A stretch of 27,958 nt of DNA from Muribaculaceae bacterium (GCA_009775355.1 VSPN01000007.1:37230-65187); one strand, 5' to 3'; counted from the stretch's first letter, positions 1 through 7,330 are shown. A program made the numbers and translations. The notes: generated by a model not told the origin, from the sequence alone.

Positions 1-474
1 GCTCCCATGGGCGGTACCGTAATGGAGATTCGCGTGAAAGCCGGCGACACAGTGAAAGCCGGTGACGTGGTGCTCGTTTACGAGGCAATGAAGATGGAGA
101 ACGATCTGGCATGCGACAAGGAAGGCGTTGTAAAACGCGTGCTTGTAGGCGAAGGAGATGTAATGTCGACCGACCAGCCTCTGATCGAGTTTGCAGTAGA
201 GGGCGAGGCTGTCGCTCCCGCAGCAGAGGAGGAAGGCGCTGTTGTCGGTTCAGGCGAGGTCATGAAGGCACCCATGGGTGGAACCGTGCTTGAATTCAAG
301 GTTAAACCCGGCGATGCTGTCAAGGCCGGCGACGTGGTGCTCGTATACGAGGCCATGAAGATGGAAAACAACCTGATGGCAGATCGTGACGGCATCGTGG
401 CTCGTCTTCTCATCGACGAGGGTGACGTAATGGCCACTGACCAGCCGATCATCGAGTTTGGCGTTCCCGGTGCA
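1..474 (+). repeat. Internal tandem duplication of the biotinyl domain
   Basis: The unit beginning at base 1 (Ala-Pro-Met-Gly-Gly-Thr-Val) recurs at 268, an offset of 267 bases. The copies are alike at DNA level around the biotin motif but differ at many third positions and in the connecting loops, so the duplication is not very recent. A segment of about 20 residues rich in Glu and Ala joins them. Confidence 0.85.
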
Positions 475-756
475 GCGCCCAAAGCCGCACCCAAGGCGGC
501 TCCGAAACCCGCAGCAAAGCCCGCACCTGCGGCACCCAAGGCAGAAGCGCCGAAAGCCGAAGCACCGAAGGCAGTAGCTCCGGTTGACATCAACCGTGCG
601 CTCTCACCCATCGAGGGCGGAACAGCAGCTCAGAGCGTTCTCCCCAACACCCGCAAAGACAACGCTCCGGCTCTCCGTCTTGCAGAGGGAACCACTCTTG
701 AGATCAACGTAGCCCCCGACGGCGGCATCCAGATCCGCATCACCACAGGCAAGTAA
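1..756 (+). CDS. Biotin carboxyl carrier protein with two tandem biotinyl domains (5' end cut by window)
   Basis: This is the 3' part of a gene read in frame from base 1; the ATG at 7 is internal to the first domain, so the true start lies outside the window. Two biotinyl domains follow each other with a period of 89 codons. Each has the EAMKMEN biotinylation motif, with target lysines encoded at 91-93 and 358-360. An Ala/Pro/Lys-rich linker (about 475-585) then leads to a tail of about 55 residues that I do not recognise. In the family the biotin shuttles carboxyl groups between the two active sites of a biotin-dependent carboxylase or decarboxylase; in Bacteroidales this is often methylmalonyl-CoA decarboxylase or propionyl-CoA carboxylase. 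Which complex it serves cannot be told, because its upstream neighbours are missing. It could also be the end of a longer carboxylase subunit. Confidence 0.88.
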   Translation, partial: APMGGTVMEIRVKAGDTVKAGDVVLVYEAMKMENDLACDKEGVVKRVLVGEGDVMSTDQPLIEFAVEGEAVAPAAEEEGAVVGSGEVMKAPMGGTVLEFKVKPGDAVKAGDVVLVYEAMKMENNLMADRDGIVARLLIDEGDVMATDQPIIEFGVPGAAPKAAPKAAPKPAAKPAPAAPKAEAPKAEAPKAVAPVDINRALSPIEGGTAAQSVLPNTRKDNAPALRLAEGTTLEINVAPDGGIQIRITTGK

Positions 757-774
757 TCATCAACCCGATACATG

Positions 775-810
775 ATAGGGGCGTGCCGCCGGCACGCCCC
801 TATTGTTTTC
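775..810 (+). terminator. Intrinsic terminator of the biotin carrier gene
   Basis: A perfect 14-base inverted repeat (775-788 with 790-803, stem beginning ATAGGGGCGTGC) is followed by TGTTTTC, 19 bases after the stop codon. It faces the minus-strand terminator at 832-861, as expected between convergent genes. Confidence 0.85.
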
Positions 811-828
811 CGATGTAGTGACCCGATT

Positions 829-861
829 GTGAAAAAGAAAGTCGCCTGGAGCCGGCGACTT
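829..861 (-). terminator. Intrinsic terminator of the AspT-type transporter gene
   Basis: Read on the minus strand, AAGTCGCC pairs with GGCGACTT across a 7-base loop (854-861 with 839-846), followed by a TCTTTTTC tract. It lies 24 bases past the transporter stop codon. Confidence 0.8.
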
Positions 862-884
862 CTTAGAGGTGTTGCTGCCGATGG

Positions 885-2576
885 CTACATGAAGCAGAGT
901 ATTACCACCTGAGCCGCTATGACGCGCATGAACATCGTCAGCGGGTATACAGTGGAATAGGCCACTGCGGGCGCATCGTTGTTGGCTACCTTGTTGCTGT
1001 ATGCCAGTGCCGGGGGATCAGTGTAATTGCCCGACATCATACCGCAGATCGTAAAGTAGTTCATCTTGTATTTCGCACGGGCTATTATGCCGGTCACTAT
1101 CAGGGGCAGAACCGTGATCGCGAATCCGTAGCCCACCCAGGTTATGCCCCGTGAGTTGAAGACTGTCGCGGCGAAATCCTTACCTGCCGCAATGCCGACC
1201 GAAGCGAGGAAGAGGCATATACCGATCTCGCGCAGCAGCAAGTTGGCCGAGGAGTTGGTATATGTGACAAGATGGAACTTGTGTCCGTATGCGCTTATCA
1301 GGATCGCCACCACAAGCGGGCCGCCGGCAAGACCGAGTTTCATGGGCACCGACATGCCGGGGAACTGCAGCGGAATGCTTCCGACTATGATTCCGAGGAA
1401 TATGCCGATAAACATGGTGATCAGGTTTGGCTCGTTGAGACGCTTCATCGAGTTGCCGAGCTTGCGTGCGAGGTTGTTGATGTCGTCGAGCTTGCCGACA
1501 ACGGTGATGCGGTCGCCCATCTGCAGACGCAGGTTGGGTGCGGCAAGAAGATCTACGCCGGCGCGGTTCACGCGTGTCACGTTAAGCTGATAGGCAGAAT
1601 GCAGTCGGAGAGAACCGAGTTTGACGCCGTTGTATTCCGTGCGAGTCACAAGAATGCGGCGCGAGACAACAGGACCTGTCTCCATCTCCCATGTTTTCTC
1701 GATCTTGGGACCGATGAAGCGGCTGAAGATCTCTTCGTCCTGGATCGAACATATCACGAGCGCCACGTCATTGATCTCGAGAATGTCTTTGGCTGTCGGT
1801 ATGATGACACGCCCGTCGGGTTTCTCGATCCGCGATATGACATAGTTGACCGATATGAGGGTGTGCATCTTCTGCATGTCGAGGCCGTTGATCATCTCGT
1901 TGGTGACGCGGAATGTCACTTTGTGGGGCGCGAGAGCCGACGTCTTCTCGTCAGATTCTATCTCCGCAGTCTCTTTCTCCGGATTGATTTTGAAGATGAC
2001 TTTCAGGATGATCATGGTCAGGATTATGCCCACCACTCCGAGAGGATAGGCGGCGGCATAGCCCATCGACATCTGCTGGCTGACGTCATATCCGTCGGGA
2101 TTTACCTGAAGGAATGTCTGCTGCGCGGCTCCGAGTCCCGGTGTATTGGTCACTGCGCCGCTCATGATTCCTACCATCTGCGAGATTGAAGTCTCACCCT
2201 CTGAACCTCCCTGAAGGAAGTAGATGGTTATCATGATCCCGACATTGAGCGCGATCGAGAGCATGGCGAGCATGTTCATCTGGATACCGCCCTCCTTGAA
2301 TGACGAGAAGAAGCCGGGACCGACCTGCATGCCGATAGAGAAAATGAAGAGTATCAGTCCGAATTCCCGGAGGAAATGAAGCACATCGCCATCGGCCGTA
2401 TATCCGAAGTGCCCGAGCACGATACCGACAAACAACACGAAAGTCACGCCGAGCGAGACTCCGAAAAACTTGATCTTTCCCAGATATATACCCGCGAATA
2501 TCACGAACGAGTAGAGCAGGATAGTGCTCGCCAGGGAAAGATTGTGGGGCCTGAGTAAATCAATAAGCCATTCCAT
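885..2576 (-). CDS. AspT/YidE/YbjL-type transporter with two RCK_C (TrkA-C) domains
   Basis: A 563-residue inner-membrane protein with the family's duplicated layout: hydrophobic helices at about 15-195, a cytoplasmic part with two TrkA-C-like domains at about 215-375, then a second helical block at about 384-563. Paired signatures GAVTNTPGLGAA (140-151) and GMMSGNYTDPPALAY (512-526) occupy equivalent places in the two halves. Characterised AspT is an aspartate/alanine exchanger; the substrate here is unknown. I place the start at 2576 because family homology begins at MEWL. An in-frame ATG at 2648 would add 24 residues that look unlike the family and coincide with a strongly paired RNA element. 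The gene is flanked by its own promoter-like box and terminator, so it is probably monocistronic. Confidence 0.88.
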   Translation of the reverse strand: MEWLIDLLRPHNLSLASTILLYSFVIFAGIYLGKIKFFGVSLGVTFVLFVGIVLGHFGYTADGDVLHFLREFGLILFIFSIGMQVGPGFFSSFKEGGIQMNMLAMLSIALNVGIMITIYFLQGGSEGETSISQMVGIMSGAVTNTPGLGAAQQTFLQVNPDGYDVSQQMSMGYAAAYPLGVVGIILTMIILKVIFKINPEKETAEIESDEKTSALAPHKVTFRVTNEMINGLDMQKMHTLISVNYVISRIEKPDGRVIIPTAKDILEINDVALVICSIQDEEIFSRFIGPKIEKTWEMETGPVVSRRILVTRTEYNGVKLGSLRLHSAYQLNVTRVNRAGVDLLAAPNLRLQMGDRITVVGKLDDINNLARKLGNSMKRLNEPNLITMFIGIFLGIIVGSIPLQFPGMSVPMKLGLAGGPLVVAILISAYGHKFHLVTYTNSSANLLLREIGICLFLASVGIAAGKDFAATVFNSRGITWVGYGFAITVLPLIVTGIIARAKYKMNYFTICGMMSGNYTDPPALAYSNKVANNDAPAVAYSTVYPLTMFMRVIAAQVVILCFM

Positions 2577-2593
2577 TTGACACCAATCTTTTT

Positions 2594-2655
2594 TTACCGG
2601 GATACATCCGCTGGCTTGTGCCGTCGCCGACAAGAGAGCGGCTGTCATCCCGTAA
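2594..2655 (-). promoter_or_regulatory. Candidate structured leader element upstream of the transporter gene
   Basis: Three helices nest inside each other within 62 bases. The outer one pairs 2594-2603 with 2647-2655 (9 pairs, one bulge), the middle one CCGCT 2608-2612 with AGCGG 2637-2641, and the inner one CTTGT 2615-2619 with ACAAG 2630-2634. It lies between the -7 box at 2680-2687 and the preferred start at 2576, so it would be transcribed as 5' leader. No T-run follows on the minus strand, so it is not a simple terminator. It matches no riboswitch class that I recognise. It could instead be translated if the 2648 start is used. Confidence 0.45.
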
Positions 2656-2679
2656 CCTTAATTATTCTTAAATCGATTG

Positions 2680-2709
2680 CAAAATTACTCAAAAAATGTC
2701 AAATACAGA
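2680..2709 (-). promoter_or_regulatory. Promoter of the AspT-type transporter gene
   Basis: On the minus strand, TAATTTTG (2680-2687) matches the Bacteroidota -7 consensus TAnnTTTG. The -33 element is weak: TCTG at 2706-2709 with an 18-base spacer. Confidence 0.5.
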
Positions 2710-2746
2710 AATGACGGACACGGTTTCTGATTCCGTATCCGTCATT
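2700..2746 (-). terminator. Terminator of the starch-binding-like protein gene
   Basis: AATGACGGA (2710-2718) pairs with TCCGTCATT (2738-2746), one mismatch follows, then ACGG pairs with CCGT, giving a 13-pair stem around a 9-base loop. On the minus strand it is followed by a modest TTCTGTATTT tract. It sits about 40 bases beyond the stop at 2788 and directly abuts the next promoter. Confidence 0.65.
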
Positions 2747-2787
2747 TTCTTTGATTCGGTGTGAACAATTCAGTAGGATTGCTGTTG

Positions 2788-3612
2788 TCAGTGCGACGTC
2801 ATGACAAGTCTGCCGGCTTCAGCTCCTTTTTTCACCATGTAGGGCTTGCCATTTTCGGGTTCGGCGACACGGATGCCCTGAAGTGTGAAGTATGCCTCCT
2901 TGCAAGTGATGTCGGCGGCAATCGCGGGCGATGAAGTTGCGACAGCACCGTCGGGCGTGACCATCAGATATATGTCGCGGTCGATATGATAAGTGCCCTC
3001 GATGTCGTATTGTGTGCCCTCGTTGTTATGGGGAATGAGACAATGTGGCTTGTCGGAAGCCTCGACGCCACGGATCACTTTATTAATCACGTCTCCTTTC
3101 ATCTCGGTATCAGTCACCTGCTTTCCGGGCCATCCGCCGAAGATCTCGGGTGCGTTTGTGCCCCAGCCGTAGACATAGAGATTATCCCAGCCTGTGTTGT
3201 CGAGTATGTAGACAAAAGTGTCGACCGGATCGAAGTTGATGTTCGGGCCGGCGGGATCGGAATATGCGTTGACAAGTATGCCGTTGGTGGCATAGTAGTG
3301 GTTTCCTCCGTCGACATTGAGCGATGCTATGTCGACCTGACTGCCGTTATTATTGTTGTTGAGGATAAGATTGGCGGTAAGACCGTCATACGAATCGGCG
3401 ATGACGAATTTATCGTAGGTCACTCCGCTGATGGTCTCGGTCGATGTGGGAGCAGAGCCGGGCCATTCACCGAAGATCTCGGTGTCATCATCCCGGCTGT
3501 ACATCGCTGTCTCGTTCCATCCGGCGAGGTTTGCCAGGTAGATGTTTGTTTCGGCCTGAGAGGCAAGTCCGGCTGCGCAGAGCGAGAGCGAGAGGAGTAA
3601 ATTTCTTTTCAT
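2788..3612 (-). CDS. Secreted protein with two starch-binding-like (CBM26-type) modules and a C-terminal sorting-like domain
   Basis: A 274-residue protein with a signal peptide at 1-20 (Lys-Arg, a Leu/Ala core, cut near SQA|ET). Two related modules follow. Module 1 (about 22-112) carries GWNETAMYSRDD, EIFGEWPG and LILNNNNNGSQ; module 2 (about 131-220) carries GWDNLYVYGW, EIFGGWPG and PHNNEGTQYD. The tryptophans before and inside the WPG motif and the Asn-rich strand resemble CBM26-type starch-binding modules. Residues about 235-274 (EAYFTLQGIRV..) resemble the short C-terminal domain common on secreted Bacteroidales proteins, related in look to type IX secretion targets. No catalytic domain, lipobox, SusC or SusD is present. 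Glucan binding is inference from module likeness; the ligand is unknown. Confidence 0.7.
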   Translation of the reverse strand: MKRNLLLSLSLCAAGLASQAETNIYLANLAGWNETAMYSRDDDTEIFGEWPGSAPTSTETISGVTYDKFVIADSYDGLTANLILNNNNNGSQVDIASLNVDGGNHYYATNGILVNAYSDPAGPNINFDPVDTFVYILDNTGWDNLYVYGWGTNAPEIFGGWPGKQVTDTEMKGDVINKVIRGVEASDKPHCLIPHNNEGTQYDIEGTYHIDRDIYLMVTPDGAVATSSPAIAADITCKEAYFTLQGIRVAEPENGKPYMVKKGAEAGRLVMTSH

Positions 3613-3641
3613 GCGATTGAAAACTTTAAGATTTTGTTGGT

Positions 3642-3698
3642 TTATGCCGCAAAGTTATGCCGCTTATGCAAGTTATGGAAACTTTGCGATGCCTTATG
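3642..3698 (-). promoter_or_regulatory. Promoter region with reiterated TTATG units before the starch-binding-like gene
   Basis: On the minus strand, TAACTTTG at 3650-3657 is a -7 box 38 bases before the start; the -33 element is poor. On the plus strand TTATG begins at 3642, 3655, 3664, 3673 and 3694. The copies at 3655, 3664 and 3673 are head-to-tail 9-mers (TTATGCCGC, TTATGCAAG, TTATGGAAA), and TTATGCCGC at 3642 and 3655 is an exact direct repeat flanking the -7 box core. This may be a regulator-binding array. Confidence 0.5.
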
Positions 3699-3734
3699 AG
3701 GAAAATTAAAAGTTTTCAAACAGTAAATATCTTG

Positions 3735-3785
3735 AAAAACAAAGAATTGGCTTTGAAAAATCAAGATTTTCTCAAAGCCAATTCT
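3735..3785 (-). terminator. Intrinsic terminator of the penicillin-binding protein gene
   Basis: A perfect 14-base stem (3743-3756 with 3772-3785) is extended inside by six more pairs after one mismatch. On the minus strand it is followed by TTGTTTTTC. It lies 77 bases past the stop codon at 3862. The rest of 3786-3861 shows nothing recognisable. Confidence 0.75.
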
Positions 3786-3861
3786 AAATTTGACGAATGT
3801 TATATTTGCGGCATTTACGCCACTTGCCTTCGCGGATTGTAGTGTAGAGTCACGTTATGCA

Positions 3862-6330
3862 CTATTCGAAAAGCGCGTTGTTGACATCTTCTTCAGATTC
3901 CTCTTCGTAGTGATAATATGTCATGTGTTCCGAACCGCAGAGATCCATGTTCTCGGGGAATTCGAATTTTGTATCCTGCGAATAGGGAAGTCGTGAGTCG
4001 CCGTATACTTTTTTCATGTACAAGCCATAGATCGGCAGAGCTGCTTTCGCTCCCTGTCCGAAAGCCATCGAGTTGAAGTGTATGTAGCGTTCTTCACCGC
4101 CGACCCAAACGCCTGTGACGAGGTCGGGAGTGAAGCCCATGAACCAGGAGTCGGAGTTGGCGTTGGTCGTACCGGTCTTTCCTCCCATCTGCGCCCGGAT
4201 ACCGTATCGGCTGCGGAGGCTTGCGCCCGTTCCTGAATCGACCACATTGAGCAGAATGGAGACAATCCGGTTGTACGCCTCCTCAGATGTCACCTCCGTG
4301 CGGTGAGGCACTGCGGAGTATATAAGATTGCCCTGATTGTCTTCGATGCGTGTCACATAGATGGGGTTGACCCTGATGCCCCGGTTGGCGAATGTGGTGT
4401 AGGCCGCCACCATGTCTCCGACAGACACGTCGACCGTGCCGAGGCAGAGCGGCAGAGTCGGCTCGATGTAGCCCGACAGACCGAACATCCGCATCTTGTT
4501 GGCGAGAGCTCCGGCGCCAAGTTCGTTCACCAACCGGGCGGAGATCCAGTTGTTGGAGTTTGTCAGTGCCCAGCGCAGATCGACCATGTCGCCGATGCGG
4601 CTTCTGCTGGAGTTTCTCGGAGCCCAGTTGCCGAAGACCGGCTGGGTGTTGGAGAACATAGAGCAGGGGGTAAAGTCCTGTTCCATGGCAAGCGTGTAGA
4701 GGAACGGCTTGGCGGTCGAGCCGATCTGGCGTTTGCCCCTGGCCACCATGTCGTACTGGAAATGAGAGAAATCCGGACCTCCGACATAAGCCTTCACATA
4801 TCCTGTCACCGGATCCATGCTCATCAGGCCGGTGCGCAGAATGGTCTTCATATACATAAGAGAGTCATAAGGGGTCATGCTCACGGCTTTTGTCCCGGGC
4901 ACGATGCGGGTGACGCTTTTGCCGTTCTCGATCTTCGTCTCTTTTACATATGCGAAGACGTCCATCTCGTATTTAGTGTGGAAAGCGCGGTCGATTTCCT
5001 CCTCGCTGCATCCGGCGGCTTTCATATTGCGGTAGCGTCCGGTCTGCTTTATGGCGTTTTTGATAAGTCTCTGTACGCTTGCGTAACTCAATTCGTTGGG
5101 GTTCGAGGTGTACGGGCCGGTGCGCGATCCCCGTTTCTCGTTCTCGAACGCCGGCTGGAGATAGCCTCCGAGGTGCTCGTTGACTGCCTGCTCGGCATAC
5201 TCCTGCATCCTCATGTCGATCGATGTGTAGATGCGCAGTCCGTCGGTATACAGATTATAGTGGCTTCCATCAGGCTTGGGGTTCTTGAGAATCCAGCCGT
5301 AGAGAGGATCCTCTTCCCATTTAAGCGAATCTGTGTTGTAGTTGCCGAGGGCGATTTTATAAGACACGGTGCTGCCGTAGTCGCCACGCTTGGGTCGTAC
5401 GGGCTTTTTGGCGGTCATGAGTCGTCGAATCTCCTCGCGCAGATATGGCGCGCCACCCTCTTTGTGGTCGACCTTGTGATAGTCGAGTGCAAGTGGCAGT
5501 TCTTTCAGAGAGTCGGCTTCGGCATAAGAGATAAAACCGGCTTTGGCCATCTGGTCGAACACGACGTTGCGTCTGTCGCGCGTTCGCTCTTCATGACGCA
5601 GCGGATTGAAGTAGCTCGGATTCTTGAGCATGCCTATAAGCATGGCTGCCTCCTCGATTTTCAAGTCGCGGGGTTCCTTGCCGAAATAGACGTTTGCCGC
5701 AGTCTTGATTCCGACTGCATTGTTGAGGAAGTCGAAGCGGTTGAGATACATGTTGATTATCTCGTCTTTTGTGTAGAACCGCTCGAGCTTTATGGCGATC
5801 ATCCATTCTATGGGTTTCTGTATGGCACGCTTGAACAGATTGTTCGACGGTTGCGAGTAAAGCTGCTTAGCAAGCTGCTGGGTGATGGTCGAGGCTCCGC
5901 CCGCGGATTTGTCGCCCATCAGCACTGTCTTGACGGCGGTGCGGCCGAGTGCCTTGAAATCTATGCCCGAATGTTCGAGAAAACGCACGTCTTCCGTCGC
6001 CACAAGAGCGTTGATGACATGGGGAGATATGCCGTTGTAATCGGTATACACGCGGTTGCCTGCACCATAATAATAGCGCCCGAGTTCTGTCGTGCCGTCA
6101 GATGCGTAGACGAGCGATGCCAGTTTGTCGTGGGGATCCTCAAGCTCTTCGATCGGCGGCATATATCCGATGACGCCGTTGTAGATGAGCATCAGAAAGA
6201 ATATAATGACAAATCCGAGACTGAGGAACATGATCCACAGCCATTTGACCAAAATTCGGTTTCTCCTGTATTTTTTCGATACTTTGCCTGGAGAAGTCCC
6301 GAAATCATATATATCTTCGTTCTTGTTCAT
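3862..6330 (-). CDS. Class A penicillin-binding protein (PBP1A-like transglycosylase/transpeptidase)
   Basis: A bifunctional peptidoglycan synthase of 822 residues, a normal length for the family. A short basic cytoplasmic tail precedes one membrane anchor at about 30-52. The GT51 glycosyltransferase domain (about 70-260) has the catalytic glutamate at E113 in ATEDVRF, GASTITQQLAK at 145-155 and the KLERFYTKDEIINMYLNR segment near 181-198. The transpeptidase domain (about 360-770) has the serine in GSTAK (S538, K541), SNN at 592-594 and KTGT at 718-721. The C-terminal tail is acidic. It polymerises lipid II glycan strands and cross-links stem peptides in the periplasm. All catalytic motifs are intact. 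A promoter-like box and a terminator flank it, so it is probably transcribed alone. Confidence 0.96.
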   Translation of the reverse strand: MNKNEDIYDFGTSPGKVSKKYRRNRILVKWLWIMFLSLGFVIIFFLMLIYNGVIGYMPPIEELEDPHDKLASLVYASDGTTELGRYYYGAGNRVYTDYNGISPHVINALVATEDVRFLEHSGIDFKALGRTAVKTVLMGDKSAGGASTITQQLAKQLYSQPSNNLFKRAIQKPIEWMIAIKLERFYTKDEIINMYLNRFDFLNNAVGIKTAANVYFGKEPRDLKIEEAAMLIGMLKNPSYFNPLRHEERTRDRRNVVFDQMAKAGFISYAEADSLKELPLALDYHKVDHKEGGAPYLREEIRRLMTAKKPVRPKRGDYGSTVSYKIALGNYNTDSLKWEEDPLYGWILKNPKPDGSHYNLYTDGLRIYTSIDMRMQEYAEQAVNEHLGGYLQPAFENEKRGSRTGPYTSNPNELSYASVQRLIKNAIKQTGRYRNMKAAGCSEEEIDRAFHTKYEMDVFAYVKETKIENGKSVTRIVPGTKAVSMTPYDSLMYMKTILRTGLMSMDPVTGYVKAYVGGPDFSHFQYDMVARGKRQIGSTAKPFLYTLAMEQDFTPCSMFSNTQPVFGNWAPRNSSRSRIGDMVDLRWALTNSNNWISARLVNELGAGALANKMRMFGLSGYIEPTLPLCLGTVDVSVGDMVAAYTTFANRGIRVNPIYVTRIEDNQGNLIYSAVPHRTEVTSEEAYNRIVSILLNVVDSGTGASLRSRYGIRAQMGGKTGTTNANSDSWFMGFTPDLVTGVWVGGEERYIHFNSMAFGQGAKAALPIYGLYMKKVYGDSRLPYSQDTKFEFPENMDLCGSEHMTYYHYEEESEEDVNNALFE

Positions 6331-6395
6331 GATAGAGTCGGGTGATTGGTTTCCTGATGAAGCAGCTTATGCACGCTTCCAGTGTTACCCGAATG

Positions 6396-6403
6396 CAAAT
6401 ATA
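6396..6403 (-). promoter_or_regulatory. -7 box of the penicillin-binding protein gene
   Basis: TATATTTG on the minus strand matches TAnnTTTG and lies 65 bases upstream of the start at 6330. The -33 element is not convincing. No clear terminator for the flavin reductase gene is visible between 6404 and 6522, so some readthrough is possible. Confidence 0.5.
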
Positions 6404-6522
6404 GCAAAAAAAATTAAGCGACAGTCCATTTCATCCGGTTATTGTGAGGAAAGCAAAACCGATCACGTCGCCGGCCATGTTGCGTTGATAAAGACGTGAG
6501 GCTGCATACGCACTGCAGTTGC

Positions 6523-7101
6523 CTATGGTTGTTTTGCAGGCTTCTTTACTGAGAAACCGAAGTTGCCTATCTTTTCACCGAGTCCATAGTAATGGCCGTG
6601 ACAGTATGCCATGATGCCGGAGTCCTCGAGGCTGAACCTGCCGGTCACAGGGTCTATCCATCTGCTGTCGGCACGCACATTGAGCACTTCTGCCACAAAC
6701 ATGTGGTGTGTGCCGAGGTCAGTCACGCTTTTTACCCGGCATTCGATGCTGAGAGGCGACTCCTCGATGGTGGGCGACGATACCTTCTCGCCTGGTATTG
6801 GGGTGAGTCCCGTCTCTTTCCATTTGTCATAGTCTCTGCCTGAGCGGACGCCGATCCAGTCGGTGGCTCTCGCCATATCGACGGTAGTCAGGTTGATCGT
6901 GAACTCCATGTTCTTTATCAGTATCGGATAGGAATGCCGTTCGGGGCGGACGGATATGTAGCACATGGCAGGATCGCTGCATATTGTGCCTGTCCATGCC
7001 ACTGTTATCGGATTCCATTCTTCACGACAGGAACCGACCGTGACTATTACGGCGGGCAGGGGATAGACCATCGTTCCCGGCCTCCATGACTGTTTGCTCA
7101 T
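6523..7101 (-). CDS. Flavin reductase-like, FMN-binding split-barrel protein
   Basis: A 192-residue cytoplasmic protein of the flavin reductase-like domain family. The N-terminal stretch PAVIVTVGSCREEWNPITVAW (about 16-36) and the following SDPAMCYISVRPERHSYPIL match the family's FMN-binding strands; NLTTVDMARATDWIGVRSGRDYDK (about 70-93) is the usual central region. Related proteins bind FMN and use NAD(P)H to reduce flavin or small substrates; the actual substrate and partner are unknown. The end HYYGLGEKIGNFGFS is typical of the Bacteroidales members. It is transcribed from a well-formed promoter divergent to the phosphosugar mutase gene. No linked oxygenase is present. Confidence 0.85.
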   Translation of the reverse strand: MSKQSWRPGTMVYPLPAVIVTVGSCREEWNPITVAWTGTICSDPAMCYISVRPERHSYPILIKNMEFTINLTTVDMARATDWIGVRSGRDYDKWKETGLTPIPGEKVSSPTIEESPLSIECRVKSVTDLGTHHMFVAEVLNVRADSRWIDPVTGRFSLEDSGIMAYCHGHYYGLGEKIGNFGFSVKKPAKQP

Positions 7102-7118
7102 GATGTTTATACTTTTTG

Positions 7119-7150
7119 CAAAATTAACGCATTTCTTCCAATTGTCAAAA
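7119..7150 (-). promoter_or_regulatory. Promoter of the flavin reductase-like gene
   Basis: On the minus strand TTTTG (7146-7150) is followed after exactly 19 bases by TAATTTTG (7119-7126). This is one of the best matches in the window to the Bacteroidota TTTG-N19-TAnnTTTG promoter. The -7 box ends 17 bases before the start codon, giving a very short leader. Confidence 0.75.
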
Positions 7151-7169
7151 TCGGGCGGCCGAAGCTTCT

Positions 7170-7185
7170 TAAGAGCGCGCTCTTA
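7170..7185. promoter_or_regulatory. 16-bp perfect palindrome in the divergent intergenic region
   Basis: TAAGAGCGCGCTCTTA is its own reverse complement. It lies about 20 bases upstream of the -33 element of the minus-strand promoter and about 145 bases upstream of the plus-strand -7 box. The 8-base palindrome GAAGCTTC lies next to it at 7161-7168. No T-run follows on either strand, so a dimeric regulator site is more likely than a terminator. Confidence 0.4.
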
Positions 7186-7330
7186 CGGTTTCAGATTTAT
7201 GAAGATGTCACGACCATGGGTGTGCTGTAAATTAGCCGAATGTGTATTAATTTTGCTGCAATTGTGCGTCTTTTTTGTTCCTTTCCTATAAAAAGACTTA
7301 AAACGGTTCACAAACATGAGCAAAATTTAT

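Noticed and set aside
1272..2189. A 305-codon plus-strand open frame antisense to the AspT-type transporter
   Set aside because: It lies wholly within a well-supported membrane protein gene and has no domain, promoter or start context.
2577..2648. N-terminal extension of the transporter with an apparent ASGC lipobox-like end
   Set aside because: The segment has no proper hydrophobic core and poor lipobox residues. Family homology starts at 2576, and the bases fit an RNA structure better.
3657..3996. Two short plus-strand open frames (61 and 68 codons) in and after the gap between the penicillin-binding and starch-binding-like genes
   Set aside because: They cover a terminator hairpin and the end of the penicillin-binding protein gene, and they show no recognisable family.
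4303..6345. A 680-codon open frame on the plus strand antisense to the penicillin-binding protein gene
   Set aside because: The sense protein has every catalytic motif of its family. The antisense product has no recognisable domain and is Cys/His/Arg-rich in the way antisense translations are. Long antisense frames arise when sense codon choice avoids the complements of stop codons.
6455..6500. CACGTC and GACGTG as a possible terminator of the flavin reductase gene
   Set aside because: A six-pair stem with a loop of more than 20 bases and no T-run is not convincing.
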